Of a stretch of DNA of 64,000 nt, positions 1 to 7,675 are shown piece by piece; position 1 is the first letter of the stretch, and each line of letters starts with the position of its first letter. A model generated the notes under the pieces. It had not been told where the DNA came from. It worked only from the letters and a program-made list of their open reading frames with translations, and did no database searches. The DNA is from Bacillus yapensis (GTDB lineage: Bacteria > Bacillota > Bacilli > Bacillales > Cytobacillaceae): positions 124,001 through 188,000 of the forward strand of contig NZ_SUND01000007.1 of the NCBI RefSeq assembly GCF_005280205.1, read 5' to 3'. A program made the translations under genes and the position numbers.

Positions 1-19
1 AATAGGTCTTTACCGAAAA

Positions 20-80
20 CGCAAGAAAAAATTGTAAAAAAGATCATTAAAATGGATAGACCCTATTAGATCTATCCATT
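20..80 (-). terminator. Rho-independent terminator of the GPGAG-repeat gene
   Basis: A perfect 10-bp stem (AATGGATAGA at 51-60 with TCTATCCATT at 71-80) lies just past the stop codon at 91. On the minus strand it is followed by a T-rich tract (about 20-46). Confidence 0.8.
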
Positions 81-90
81 AATCCGGATC

Positions 91-1338
91 TTAATCTCCG
101 GATGGTCGTTTGATTGGCTGTTTGATTGGTTGTTCTTCAGCCGGTTTTTTGATCGGCTGTTTAATTGGTGCTTGTTCAGGTGCTTTACTTGGTTGTTTAA
201 TTGGTGCCTGTTCAGGTGCCTTACTTGGTTGCTTGATTGGCGCTTGTTCAGGCGCTTTGCTTGGTTGCTTAATTGGTGCTTCTTCAGCTGGTGCTTTTTC
301 TGGTTCTTTGATTGGCTCTTCTTCTGCTGGTGCTTTTTCTGGTTCTTTGACTGGCTCTTCTTCAGCCGGTGCTTTTTCTGGCTCTTTAATAGGTGCTTCT
401 TTTAAAGGTGCTTTACGTGGTCCTTTTATCGGTTTTTCTTCACCGACTCCTGGACCCTCTTCTTCTTCCTCTTCACCTTTTCCAGCCCCTGGACCTTCAC
501 CTTCCTCTTCTTCTTCACCTGGTCCGGCCCCTGGGCCTTCGCCTTCCTCTTCTTCACCTTGTCCGACTCCTGGACCTTCACCAGCCCCTGGGCCTTCGCC
601 AGCCCCTGGGCCACCGGCTCCTGGACCTTCACCAGCTCCTGCTCCTCCGCCTGCTCCTGGACCTTCACCGGCTCCTGGACCTTCGCCAGCTCCTGCTCCT
701 CCGCCTGCTCCTGGACCTTCACCAGCTCCTGGACCTTCACCAGCTCCTGGACCTTCACCGGCTCCTGGACCTCCGCCAGCCCCTGGGCCTCCTGCTCCTG
801 GACCTTCACCAGCTCCTGGGCCTCCGCCAGCCCCTGGGCCTCCTGCTCCTGGACCTTCACCAGCTCCTGCTCCTCCGCCAGCTCCTGGGCCTCCACCTGC
901 TCCTGCTCCTCCGCCAGCTCCTGGGCCTCCACCTGCTCCTGGACCTCCACTAGGTGCTTTGCCAGCCCCTGGGCCTCCTGCTCCTGGACCTCCGCTCGGT
1001 GCTTTTTGATTTGCATAGGAATAGACAATGGATTGTAATGTGCGACTATCCACTGATCCTGTTACAGGTAAACCATGTTTCTTTTGAAAATATCTTACTC
1101 CCTGTACGGTAAGAGCATCATATTTACCATGGATTTTGCCAGAATAGCTGCCAACTGATTTCAGCATTCCTTGGATTACGTATACATCCGGTCCCTGTGC
1201 TCCTTTGCCGACAGCTAAACTTACGGACGCCATTGAAAACAACAGAGTAAGTGTTAGTACAAAAGTACTAATACTCTTACCTAAAATCTTTATTGCTCGT
1301 TTTTTTGATGAGCGATATGTAGATTTTGGTTTTTCCAT
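91..1338 (-). CDS. Secreted peptidoglycan-binding protein with silk-like GPGAG repeats
   Basis: A 415-residue exported protein. Residues 11-42 form a basic then hydrophobic signal peptide, probably cut after SLA42. Residues 48-108 form one PG_binding_1-type domain (VYVIQGMLK...VRYFQKKHGLPVTG), which should attach it to the cell wall. Residues 113 to about 265 are an almost pure run of GPGAGG, GPGAGE and GAGAGE hexapeptides. Next come three Glu-runs, then a Pro/Lys-rich tail of EPEKAPAEE and QPSKAPEQAPIK repeats. The start chosen is the ATG at 1338, preceded by GGTGA at 5-nt spacing; an ATG at 1350 lacks a spaced ribosome site. The order wall-binding head, flexible Gly block, polyanion and basic tail suggests a structural surface or matrix protein. 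No enzymatic domain is seen. The function is inferred only from composition. Confidence 0.85.
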   Translation of the reverse strand: MEKPKSTYRSSKKRAIKILGKSISTFVLTLTLLFSMASVSLAVGKGAQGPDVYVIQGMLKSVGSYSGKIHGKYDALTVQGVRYFQKKHGLPVTGSVDSRTLQSIVYSYANQKAPSGGPGAGGPGAGKAPSGGPGAGGGPGAGGGAGAGGGPGAGGGAGAGEGPGAGGPGAGGGPGAGEGPGAGGPGAGGGPGAGEGPGAGEGPGAGEGPGAGGGAGAGEGPGAGEGPGAGGGAGAGEGPGAGGPGAGEGPGAGEGPGVGQGEEEEGEGPGAGPGEEEEEGEGPGAGKGEEEEEEGPGVGEEKPIKGPRKAPLKEAPIKEPEKAPAEEEPVKEPEKAPAEEEPIKEPEKAPAEEAPIKQPSKAPEQAPIKQPSKAPEQAPIKQPSKAPEQAPIKQPIKKPAEEQPIKQPIKRPSGD

Positions 1339-1461
1339 TTGATTCACCATCCTTAAATTTATTTGTCTATTTAGACAAAGTTACTGTTCCCATATTTTTT
1401 CACTTTATTGCGTAGAAATTGGATGAATTTTAACAAATCTTAACGAATCCATCCGAGCATG

Positions 1462-1494
1462 AAAAAAGAACCTATAATTTCTAATAGGTTCTTT
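1462..1494 (-). terminator. Terminator of the TIMP-like gene
   Basis: A perfect 11-bp stem (AAAGAACCTAT at 1465-1475 with ATAGGTTCTTT at 1484-1494). On the minus strand a T-run follows at 1462-1467, about 20 bp past the stop codon at 1516. Confidence 0.8.
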
Positions 1495-1515
1495 GTTTTA
1501 GGTACTTTTTCCCAG

Positions 1516-2076
1516 TTATGCTTTTTTTCGCTTTTTAACAATGAAAAATACAATCAAAACCACCAAAATCACCATAGCTCCGATAAGATAGAACTGATTA
1601 CTATCAAGCTCATTTGCCAAATCTACTTTATTGACTGGAGTTTTTCCTCCACCTAAGATCGTCAAATCATCTTGTAACGTTTGCAGTTCTGCAGTTCTAT
1701 CACAGATAATGGATACGAGTGCACTCTCTCCGTACATAGTGGATTCGGACGCGTAGACTAGATATTCTTCTCCTACTATAAAATCAATTCCGCAATCTCC
1801 ATCACTAACACCTGTTGTAATAATAACTTGGGTTTCATTTACACCCTTCCATGTCTTAGAAACATCAAAAAGCACCGATTTTGCCAAACTTCCATTGATA
1901 CTACGATTTTCTTTTATTTCTATCACTTTCCCACTAAACACAGCCTTCGATTGTTCGAATTCATCCTCCACACTTGGTTGCTCTGCACATGAACACGCAC
2001 TTGAAGTTGAAGGAAATGACACCATCAAGAACAAGAAACTGGAACACAATGCGATAATCGATATGAACTTCTTCAT
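1516..2076 (-). CDS. Membrane-anchored secreted protein with TIMP-like N-terminal CxC
   Basis: A 186-residue protein with a signal peptide (residues 1-27) ending SSA, so that the predicted mature protein begins C28-S-C30. An N-terminal CxC directly after the cleavage site is the hallmark of the tissue inhibitor of metalloproteinase / netrin-like (NTR) fold, where the first cysteine ligates the protease metal. Two further cysteines (C95, C125) could complete disulfides. A transmembrane helix at 162-180 followed by KKRKK anchors the C terminus, so the domain should sit outside the membrane. The lipobox position -3 is Ser, which argues against a lipoprotein. The start has a good AGGAG site 8 nt upstream. 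It is a single-gene transcript. Inhibitor activity is inference; the fold assignment is moderate. Confidence 0.8.
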   Translation of the reverse strand: MKKFISIIALCSSFLFLMVSFPSTSSACSCAEQPSVEDEFEQSKAVFSGKVIEIKENRSINGSLAKSVLFDVSKTWKGVNETQVIITTGVSDGDCGIDFIVGEEYLVYASESTMYGESALVSIICDRTAELQTLQDDLTILGGGKTPVNKVDLANELDSNQFYLIGAMVILVVLIVFFIVKKRKKA

Positions 2077-2118
2077 TTGACCATCTCCTGAAATTCTAAC
2101 TGACTCTTCCTTACACGC

Positions 2119-2147
2119 AAAAAAGGAGTCTCTATATTAGACTCCTT
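2119..2147 (-). terminator. Terminator of the tetR-oxidoreductase operon
   Basis: A 9-bp perfect stem (AAGGAGTCT at 2123-2131 with AGACTCCTT at 2139-2147), followed on the minus strand by TTTTGCG. It lies 31 bp past the stop codon at 2178. Confidence 0.75.
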
Positions 2148-2177
2148 CTACTTACTTTCCGTTTCAGATATATTCAA

Positions 2178-3122
2178 TTAGATCTTTCTCAATTCTTCAA
2201 GCACTCTTTGCGCCTTATATCCAACCTCAAAATCGTATAGTTCCGCGACTTCTCCTTTAACTGCCTTCACCAACTCATCGATTAATCGGTTTGGTGTTAC
2301 ATCCTCAGCCAGAATCGGCTTAAGCTCCTCACCCATTTTTCCACCTTTTAAATGACCCCAATTTTCAAGGGATAATGTCCCTTCCGAACCATATGCGGTA
2401 AAGCCAATATATTCTTCCCCTGCTACTTGGCTCAACCCTTCAATTAAAACCGGAGTTCCATCTTCAAGCTCCGCAGTCGCAATAATTCCAGTCTCACTTT
2501 TTGCCGAATCAGCAGGCAATTCTAATCGCGTTTGAATATTCTTGATATCCCCAAATATTTTCAAGGTTTGTTGGATAAAATGAACGCCAACTTCGAGAAC
2601 GAATCCCCCCTGTTCTCTTTTTCCCACCCAATCATTTTGCTGCCAGCCTCGTGGCCATTGAGGAAAATGCATCGTCAACTGCAATCTTCTTAGTTTTCCT
2701 ATGTAATTTTCGCCAATCATATCCGTCAATTTCGTTGCTGCGGGGCCATAATTAAGTGGAAAGTTCATCGCGTGAACAACCCCAGCTTCTTTGGCAGCCT
2801 CATGCATTTCCTTCGCCTCTTCCAAAGAATTTGCTAAAGGTTTTTCACATAAGACATGCTTCTTCGCTCTTAACACGTCCATTACGATTGAATGATGAAA
2901 TTTCGGCGGAACCGCCACATAAACAAGCTCAACCTTTTCATCTGCAATTAAGCTTGGATAGGCTGTGTAAGCTCGTGCATCTCCAAGTGACGCCGCTGTT
3001 TCTTTTGCTAGTGACTCAAATTGGTCACACACTGCTACAATTTCAACTTCAGGATGCTCCATAAATTGTTTGATTAAACGTTGTCCAATGGCACCTAAGC
3101 CAACAATTCCAATATGTATCAT
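2178..3122 (-). CDS. Gfo/Idh/MocA family NAD(P)-dependent oxidoreductase
   Basis: A 314-residue oxidoreductase. The N-terminal Rossmann fold shows GLGAIGQRL (residues 8-16), and the family signature CEKPLA is near residue 92. The C-terminal half has the usual alpha/beta substrate domain with the catalytic-region GVHFIQQ. The family oxidises or reduces sugars, inositols and related carbonyls; the substrate cannot be told here. An AAGGGGG site precedes the ATG. The gene starts 13 bp after the stop of the tetR gene, so the two are one operon, and the flavoprotein reads away on the other strand. Confidence 0.88.
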   Translation of the reverse strand: MIHIGIVGLGAIGQRLIKQFMEHPEVEIVAVCDQFESLAKETAASLGDARAYTAYPSLIADEKVELVYVAVPPKFHHSIVMDVLRAKKHVLCEKPLANSLEEAKEMHEAAKEAGVVHAMNFPLNYGPAATKLTDMIGENYIGKLRRLQLTMHFPQWPRGWQQNDWVGKREQGGFVLEVGVHFIQQTLKIFGDIKNIQTRLELPADSAKSETGIIATAELEDGTPVLIEGLSQVAGEEYIGFTAYGSEGTLSLENWGHLKGGKMGEELKPILAEDVTPNRLIDELVKAVKGEVAELYDFEVGYKAQRVLEELRKI

Positions 3123-3135
3123 ATTGATGTCCCCC

Positions 3136-3699
3136 TTATTTCAACGCGTCAATTTTTAAAAGCTTCAGCAATATGCCATTCATTTCATCTATCGACTTTT
3201 GAAAGCCTTCATTATGCCATTCCAAAATAACACCTAATATGGCGTTCGCTAGAAATGAATCGATAAACTCTATCGGCTCATCCATTAGTTCCTGCGATTG
3301 AACTGAGCTTTTTACAAAGGCTTTAATTCGTTCAAAAAACATCTTGTAGTAAGCAAAATTCGAATTGCTACTAAAAATAAATTGATAAAAATCCTTGTGA
3401 TTGTAAACATGTTCAAAAAGATGAATCATTTTAGGCTCCAATTGATAGTTCGTCTCCTTTAAATAATTGGAGGATTTTTGCATCGCCTGTTCAAGATCGG
3501 CCAAGAGCCTCGCAATGAATTCCTCAAAATATTTAGGAACATTATCATAATGGAGATAAAAAGTTTTTCTTGTAATTCCTGATTGTCGACAAAGGTCCGC
3601 CACGGTAATTTTTTCAAGTGGCTTGTCCTTCAATAATTCTATGAATGCCCTTTGAAGACTTTGCTTTGTTTTAACTACACGTAAATCCTTCCTATTCAT
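3136..3699 (-). CDS. TetR family transcriptional regulator
   Basis: A 187-residue repressor-type protein. The N-terminal TetR helix-turn-helix covers about residues 15-60 (ITVADLCRQSGITRKTFYLHY), and the C-terminal ligand domain resembles the TetR_C group found with dihydroxyacetone-kinase-type regulators. The start at 3699 is preceded by GAGGAGGG at proper spacing; an upstream ATG at 3735 has none. It is first in an operon with the Gfo/Idh/MocA oxidoreductase and divergent from the flavoprotein. An inverted repeat in the shared region (3807-3850) is its likely operator. The inducer is unknown. Confidence 0.9.
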   Translation of the reverse strand: MNRKDLRVVKTKQSLQRAFIELLKDKPLEKITVADLCRQSGITRKTFYLHYDNVPKYFEEFIARLLADLEQAMQKSSNYLKETNYQLEPKMIHLFEHVYNHKDFYQFIFSSNSNFAYYKMFFERIKAFVKSSVQSQELMDEPIEFIDSFLANAILGVILEWHNEGFQKSIDEMNGILLKLLKIDALK

Positions 3700-3771
3700 T
3701 TTGACCCTCCTCTTGCTGCAAGTGGATGATTTCATTATCGCACAAAATCATCAGAAAATTGAGATTAAATA

Positions 3772-3800
3772 ATGACAAAGATATTACACACTTGTATAAT
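3772..3800 (+). promoter_or_regulatory. SigA-type promoter of the flavoprotein gene
   Basis: -35 ATGACA (3772-3777), 17-bp spacer, -10 TATAAT (3795-3800). Transcription would start near 3807, exactly where the operator-like repeat begins. Confidence 0.75.
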
Positions 3801-3806
3801 AAAGTT

Positions 3807-3850
3807 AACTTATTTATTCAAAATATTCAAACAAATAAAGTAAATAAGTT
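3807..3850. promoter_or_regulatory. Inverted-repeat operator candidate for the TetR regulator
   Basis: Perfect 10-bp arms AACTTATTTA (3807-3816) and TAAATAAGTT (3841-3850) separated by 24 bp. They begin at the predicted transcription start of the flavoprotein gene and lie between it and the divergent tetR gene. TetR binding is inference. Confidence 0.5.
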
Positions 3851-3871
3851 ATTTCTATTAGGAGGGATTAT

Positions 3872-5545
3872 ATGAACTGGGATGAAGAATACGATGTCGT
3901 AGTAGTGGGAAGTGGTGCCGGCGGACTAGTCGCAGCCATTACAGCTGCTCATCACGGGTTGAAAACGGTCATTGTTGAAAAGGGTTCAGTATTAGGTGGT
4001 TCTTCTGCCCTTTCTGGCGGTGGCCTCTGGATACCAAATAATCATGTTTCAAAAAAGGCAGGTCTGCAGGACAGCGAAGAGGAAGCACTTACTTATATGC
4101 AAGAAGTCATTGAAGATACTGGGCCAGCCTCAACGTATGAACGTAAAGTTGCCTATGTGAAAAATGGACATCAAATGGTGAAGTTTTTAGAAGGCTTAGG
4201 AATGAAATGGGTTGCCGGTATTCTTTACCCTGACTACTACCCAGAAAAGCCAGGCGGGAAAATAGGCCGCTCTATTGAAGGTGAAATCTTTGATGCTAAA
4301 TTACTAGGTGAGTATGAGAACTTAATTCGCTCAGGAGAAATTAAAGCACCACTGCCTTTATACTCTGGAAAGGTTGCATCTTTGCCGAAGGCTTTTACCA
4401 ATGTGAAAGACTTTAGCACTGTCGTTGGCATGTTTCTAAATGGATTCAAGCATAAGTTAAAAGGTAGTCACGCTATCTCGATTGGAGCTGGACTTATCGG
4501 CCGTCTATTAAAAATTGCAATTGAGCATAAAGTAAGGATTAAGCTCTCAACCCCTTTAACGGATTTAATCATGGAGGATAATAAGATCCTTGGTATAAAA
4601 GCAGAGCATAAGGGTAAACCCATTCATATTAAAAGCAAAGCGGTTATTTTAGCAGGAGGAGGATTTGAGCGAAATCCAGAACTCCGGAAAAAATATCATA
4701 ATGTTGGTACCGATTGGACATCTGCAAACCCAGATAATACGGGGGACCTCTTATTGATTGCTCAAAAACACAATATTGATACCGCATTATTGGATGATGC
4801 TTGGTGGGGCCCAACAACTCTAGATGCGAACGGTGCACGAAAGTTTATGGTTTATGAACGCTCAATGCCACATTGTATCATTGTTGATCAAACGGGAGAT
4901 CGCTACTTCAATGAATCGCAATCATACACAGATGCAGGTCATGCCATATTAGAAAGACAAGAAATGAACGGCAAAGCAATCCCTTCTTGGCTGATCATGG
5001 AAAGTCGAAATCGAAATAAATATTTGTTCGGAAATATGCTCCCAAAACGGACTCCTAAGGAAGCGATTGAAAGCGGTTTCTTAATTAAAGCCGATTCCAT
5101 TGAAGAACTAGCAGAAAAATGCCAAATTGATTATCCTGGCTTAAAAGAAACGGTTACACGTTTTAATACATTTGTTAAAAATGGCCATGATGAAGATTTT
5201 GGACGTGGAAACTCAGCCTATGATAATTATTACGGTGACCCTACTTACCCAAACCCTAATTTGGGGGCCATTGAAAAACCACCTTTTTACGCATGCAAAA
5301 TCTTCCCTGGGGATCTTGGAACAAAGGGTGGCATCGTAGCAAATGAATACGGCCAGGCATTACGTTACAATACCCCAATTGAAGGCCTATATGCCACTGG
5401 AAATTGCTCCGCATCGGTAATGGGGCGTGTCTATCCTGGACCAGGTTCTACACTTGGACCAACTACTGTATTTGGTTATATTTCAGCAAATCATATAAAA
5501 GAAAACATCAAACAATTAGAAAAAACTACATCCATAATCGGTTAA
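3872..5545 (+). CDS. FAD-dependent oxidoreductase, 3-ketosteroid dehydrogenase / fumarate reductase-like
   Basis: A 557-residue flavoprotein. The N-terminal dinucleotide site is VVGSGAGG (residues 12-18), followed by EKGSVLGGSSALSGGGLWIPNN, typical of the 3-oxosteroid 1-dehydrogenase branch of the succinate dehydrogenase/fumarate reductase flavoprotein family. The C-terminal FAD motif is GLYATGNCSA...PGPGSTLGPTTVFGYI. Such enzymes introduce or reduce a C=C bond next to a carbonyl; a steroid substrate is not implied in Bacillus. AGGAGGG lies 7 nt before the ATG. The gene is monocistronic, with a strong promoter and a terminator shared with glycerate kinase. Regulation by the divergent TetR is likely. 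Confidence 0.85.
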   Translation: MNWDEEYDVVVVGSGAGGLVAAITAAHHGLKTVIVEKGSVLGGSSALSGGGLWIPNNHVSKKAGLQDSEEEALTYMQEVIEDTGPASTYERKVAYVKNGHQMVKFLEGLGMKWVAGILYPDYYPEKPGGKIGRSIEGEIFDAKLLGEYENLIRSGEIKAPLPLYSGKVASLPKAFTNVKDFSTVVGMFLNGFKHKLKGSHAISIGAGLIGRLLKIAIEHKVRIKLSTPLTDLIMEDNKILGIKAEHKGKPIHIKSKAVILAGGGFERNPELRKKYHNVGTDWTSANPDNTGDLLLIAQKHNIDTALLDDAWWGPTTLDANGARKFMVYERSMPHCIIVDQTGDRYFNESQSYTDAGHAILERQEMNGKAIPSWLIMESRNRNKYLFGNMLPKRTPKEAIESGFLIKADSIEELAEKCQIDYPGLKETVTRFNTFVKNGHDEDFGRGNSAYDNYYGDPTYPNPNLGAIEKPPFYACKIFPGDLGTKGGIVANEYGQALRYNTPIEGLYATGNCSASVMGRVYPGPGSTLGPTTVFGYISANHIKENIKQLEKTTSIIG

Positions 5546-5551
5546 GAGCAT

Positions 5552-5585
5552 AAAAGGATCGACCAAATTAGTTGGCGATCCTTTT
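5552..5585. terminator. Bidirectional terminator between flavoprotein and glycerate kinase genes
   Basis: A perfect 10-bp stem (AAAAGGATCG at 5552-5561 with CGATCCTTTT at 5576-5585). It lies between two convergent stop codons, and T-runs are present on both strands. Confidence 0.8.
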
Positions 5586-5590
5586 ACCAT

Positions 5591-6739
5591 TTATTTTATA
5601 ATTCGTGCCATTCCCCATACTCTACCAATCTGCTCCGCTATCCTTTTTAAATTCTCGCGAGCGACTTCTGGTTTCATCGCTTTTTCCAAACTGACAGGAC
5701 CACCTACAATTGTAAAATAGGCTGTAATTCCAGAATCATAAAGTTGCGGATTTCCCTCTGATACATCTCCAGCCAAAGCAATAACAGGAATTCCAAGACT
5801 TTGGGCCATTTTTGCAACTCCAGCAGGGGCTTTTCCCATCGAAGTTTGTCCATCCAGTTTCCCTTCTCCTGTTATGACCAAATCGACACCGGCTAGTTTC
5901 TTTTCTAGCTTGTTCTCCGCAAGAATCAAACTGACGCCAGATTCTAACTGACCACCTAGGAATCCAGCAAAAGCAGCACCCAGTCCACCTGCTGCTCCCG
6001 CACCTGTAATATGCTGCAAATCTACTCCCATCTGTTCCAAACAAACATCGGCAAAACGCTTCAATCCTTCATCTAGCTCTTTGATCATTTCAGGAGTTCC
6101 ACCCTTTTGGGGGCCGTAAATATATGCTGCGCCATTTGGGCCATAGAGAGGGTTGTTTACATCACATGCCACACGGAATCTCGCTTCTTTTACCTTGGAT
6201 GGAACCTTGCTAGAATCCACTTTTACGATCACTTTTAAAAACTCTCCACCTAATCCAACCGAATCTCCATTTTGAACAAAAAATTGATACCCTAACGCCT
6301 GTAGCATTCCGACTCCTGCGTCGTTCGTTGCACTTCCGCCCAGACCAATAATAAAATCACGACACCCTCTATCGATGGCATCCATGATAAGCTCTCCAAC
6401 TCCATATGTAGTGGTTATCAAAGGATTCAGTTGTTCCTTTGTAAGCAAAGGAAGGCCACAAGCTTCGGCAACCTCGATAACGGCAGTGTTTTTTCCACCT
6501 AAGATCCCGTACCTAGCTTGAACAGGTACTCCTACAGGACCAGTCACAATCTTTTCGATAAAATGACCATCTGTCGCATGAACAAGTGCTTCAACTGTTC
6601 CTTCTCCACCATCAGCTACAGGAACCGCTTGTACAGAAAATTTGTTATTGGCATTTAATAATCCTTCGGCTATCGCATTGTTTGCCTCAATAGACGAAAG
6701 ACTCCCTTTTAACGAATCCATTGCGATTAAGATATTCAA
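5591..6739 (-). CDS. glxK: Glycerate kinase (GarK/GlxK type)
   Basis: A 382-residue kinase of the class I glycerate kinase family, which uses ATP to phosphorylate D-glycerate. It opens with NILIAMDSLKGSLSS, the conserved N-terminal signature. It also shows PVADGGEGTVEAL, the glycine-rich GLGGSATNDAGVGMLQALG, and DLVITGEGKLDGQTSMGKAP near the C terminus. The start is a TTG at 6739 with GGAGGA 7 nt upstream; the ribosome site sits inside the longer open frame. The length fits the family (about 380). It is upstream of nothing on its strand and separate from hemD by 48 bp, so it could be the last gene of a nas-hemD readthrough transcript. Confidence 0.9.
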   Translation of the reverse strand: MNILIAMDSLKGSLSSIEANNAIAEGLLNANNKFSVQAVPVADGGEGTVEALVHATDGHFIEKIVTGPVGVPVQARYGILGGKNTAVIEVAEACGLPLLTKEQLNPLITTTYGVGELIMDAIDRGCRDFIIGLGGSATNDAGVGMLQALGYQFFVQNGDSVGLGGEFLKVIVKVDSSKVPSKVKEARFRVACDVNNPLYGPNGAAYIYGPQKGGTPEMIKELDEGLKRFADVCLEQMGVDLQHITGAGAAGGLGAAFAGFLGGQLESGVSLILAENKLEKKLAGVDLVITGEGKLDGQTSMGKAPAGVAKMAQSLGIPVIALAGDVSEGNPQLYDSGITAYFTIVGGPVSLEKAMKPEVARENLKRIAEQIGRVWGMARIIK

Positions 6740-6787
6740 ATCAATTCCTCCAGTCAAACCATGGATTATCCGATTCTAAAAGCTATC

Positions 6788-7597
6788 TCATCTGTCCAAA
6801 TAATATCGTGACAACTCAATCACCATCGCACCCATTCTTTCGTTCTCAGGCATTACAATCCGCTCGATTCCTTCTTCTCTTAGCGCCTCTGCTGTTACTT
6901 TTCCGACCGCTGCAGCAAGCGTGTTCGACTGAAAATAATCAACCAAAGACTCTACACGATTTGTTTCCCTTGCATAATCAAAAAGCGACCGAACTTGAAT
7001 CGCAGTCGTGAAACAAACCGCATCTACCTTGCCCTCAGAAATCTCTCCATACAATGTAGCGAGGGTCTCTGTTTCTGCAGGAATATGCTGATAGGGAAGT
7101 AGCATCAAAACTTCTGCCCCTTTTTCTTTAAGAAAGTTGATTAACAATGGCGCTTTTTCTCCATGAAGCTGAACGGCCACTTTTTTACCAGCAAAGTCGA
7201 CCGTCTCTAACGCCTTCATTAGGCCTCTCGTCGTCCCATCGTCATCTACAGCTACTGGCTCTAGTCCCAATCTTTTCAGTACAGCAAAGGTTTTGTAGCC
7301 TCTTGCTGCAATTTTCGCCTGTTGGAGAATAATCTTGAATTGTTCTTGAACACCTAGTTTCTCAGCGAGATTCAAAAGAGTCTCTGTGCCGATCCCTGTC
7401 GTTAAAATAAACCAATCTGTTCCCTCTTGAATAAGCCTTTGAAGATCCGGCTCTACTTCCTTCTCTGCTAAAAATACCGTCCCTTGAAGTGAACGAACAA
7501 TCGGAATTCCACCTTGCTTTTCAATAAGCAAACTCATTTCATCCGTTTTACGCGATGCCCCAATGACAACACGTTTTCCTGCTAAACCTTTTGCCAT
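6788..7597 (-). CDS. hemD: Uroporphyrinogen-III synthase
   Basis: A 269-residue protein of the HemD family, which closes and inverts ring D of hydroxymethylbilane to give uroporphyrinogen III. Recognisable segments are GKRVVIGASRKTDEM, WFILTTGIGTETLL, the linker IAARGYKTFAVLKRLGLEP, CFTTAIQVRSLFDYA and LAAAVGKVTAEALREEGIE. A GGAGG site precedes the ATG. It follows the SUMT gene of the nitrite-reductase operon, so it should supply the precursor for siroheme. A terminator-like hairpin at 7645-7668 separates it from SUMT, so its expression may be partly independent. The main hem operon copy is presumably elsewhere; this would be a nitrate-dedicated paralogue (inference). Confidence 0.88.
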   Translation of the reverse strand: MAKGLAGKRVVIGASRKTDEMSLLIEKQGGIPIVRSLQGTVFLAEKEVEPDLQRLIQEGTDWFILTTGIGTETLLNLAEKLGVQEQFKIILQQAKIAARGYKTFAVLKRLGLEPVAVDDDGTTRGLMKALETVDFAGKKVAVQLHGEKAPLLINFLKEKGAEVLMLLPYQHIPAETETLATLYGEISEGKVDAVCFTTAIQVRSLFDYARETNRVESLVDYFQSNTLAAAVGKVTAEALREEGIERIVMPENERMGAMVIELSRYYLDR

Positions 7598-7644
7598 CCC
7601 CCTACCTCCTCTTTTTAACTACTATTTTAACTTTTCTAGGAAAC

Positions 7645-7668
7645 TAAAAAAAGCACTTTATCAGTGCT
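7645..7668 (-). terminator. Hairpin terminator between SUMT and hemD
   Basis: Stem AGCACT (7652-7657) with AGTGCT (7663-7668), followed on the minus strand by seven T. It is a short terminator or attenuator inside the nas-siroheme gene run. Confidence 0.6.
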
Positions 7669-7675
7669 CAGAAAG

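Noticed and set aside
110-1009. Long plus-strand open frame of Pro/Ser/Ala repeats
   Set aside because: Antisense to the GPGAG repeat gene; it exists because the 18-bp repeats lack stops on both strands. No ribosome site or signal sequence.
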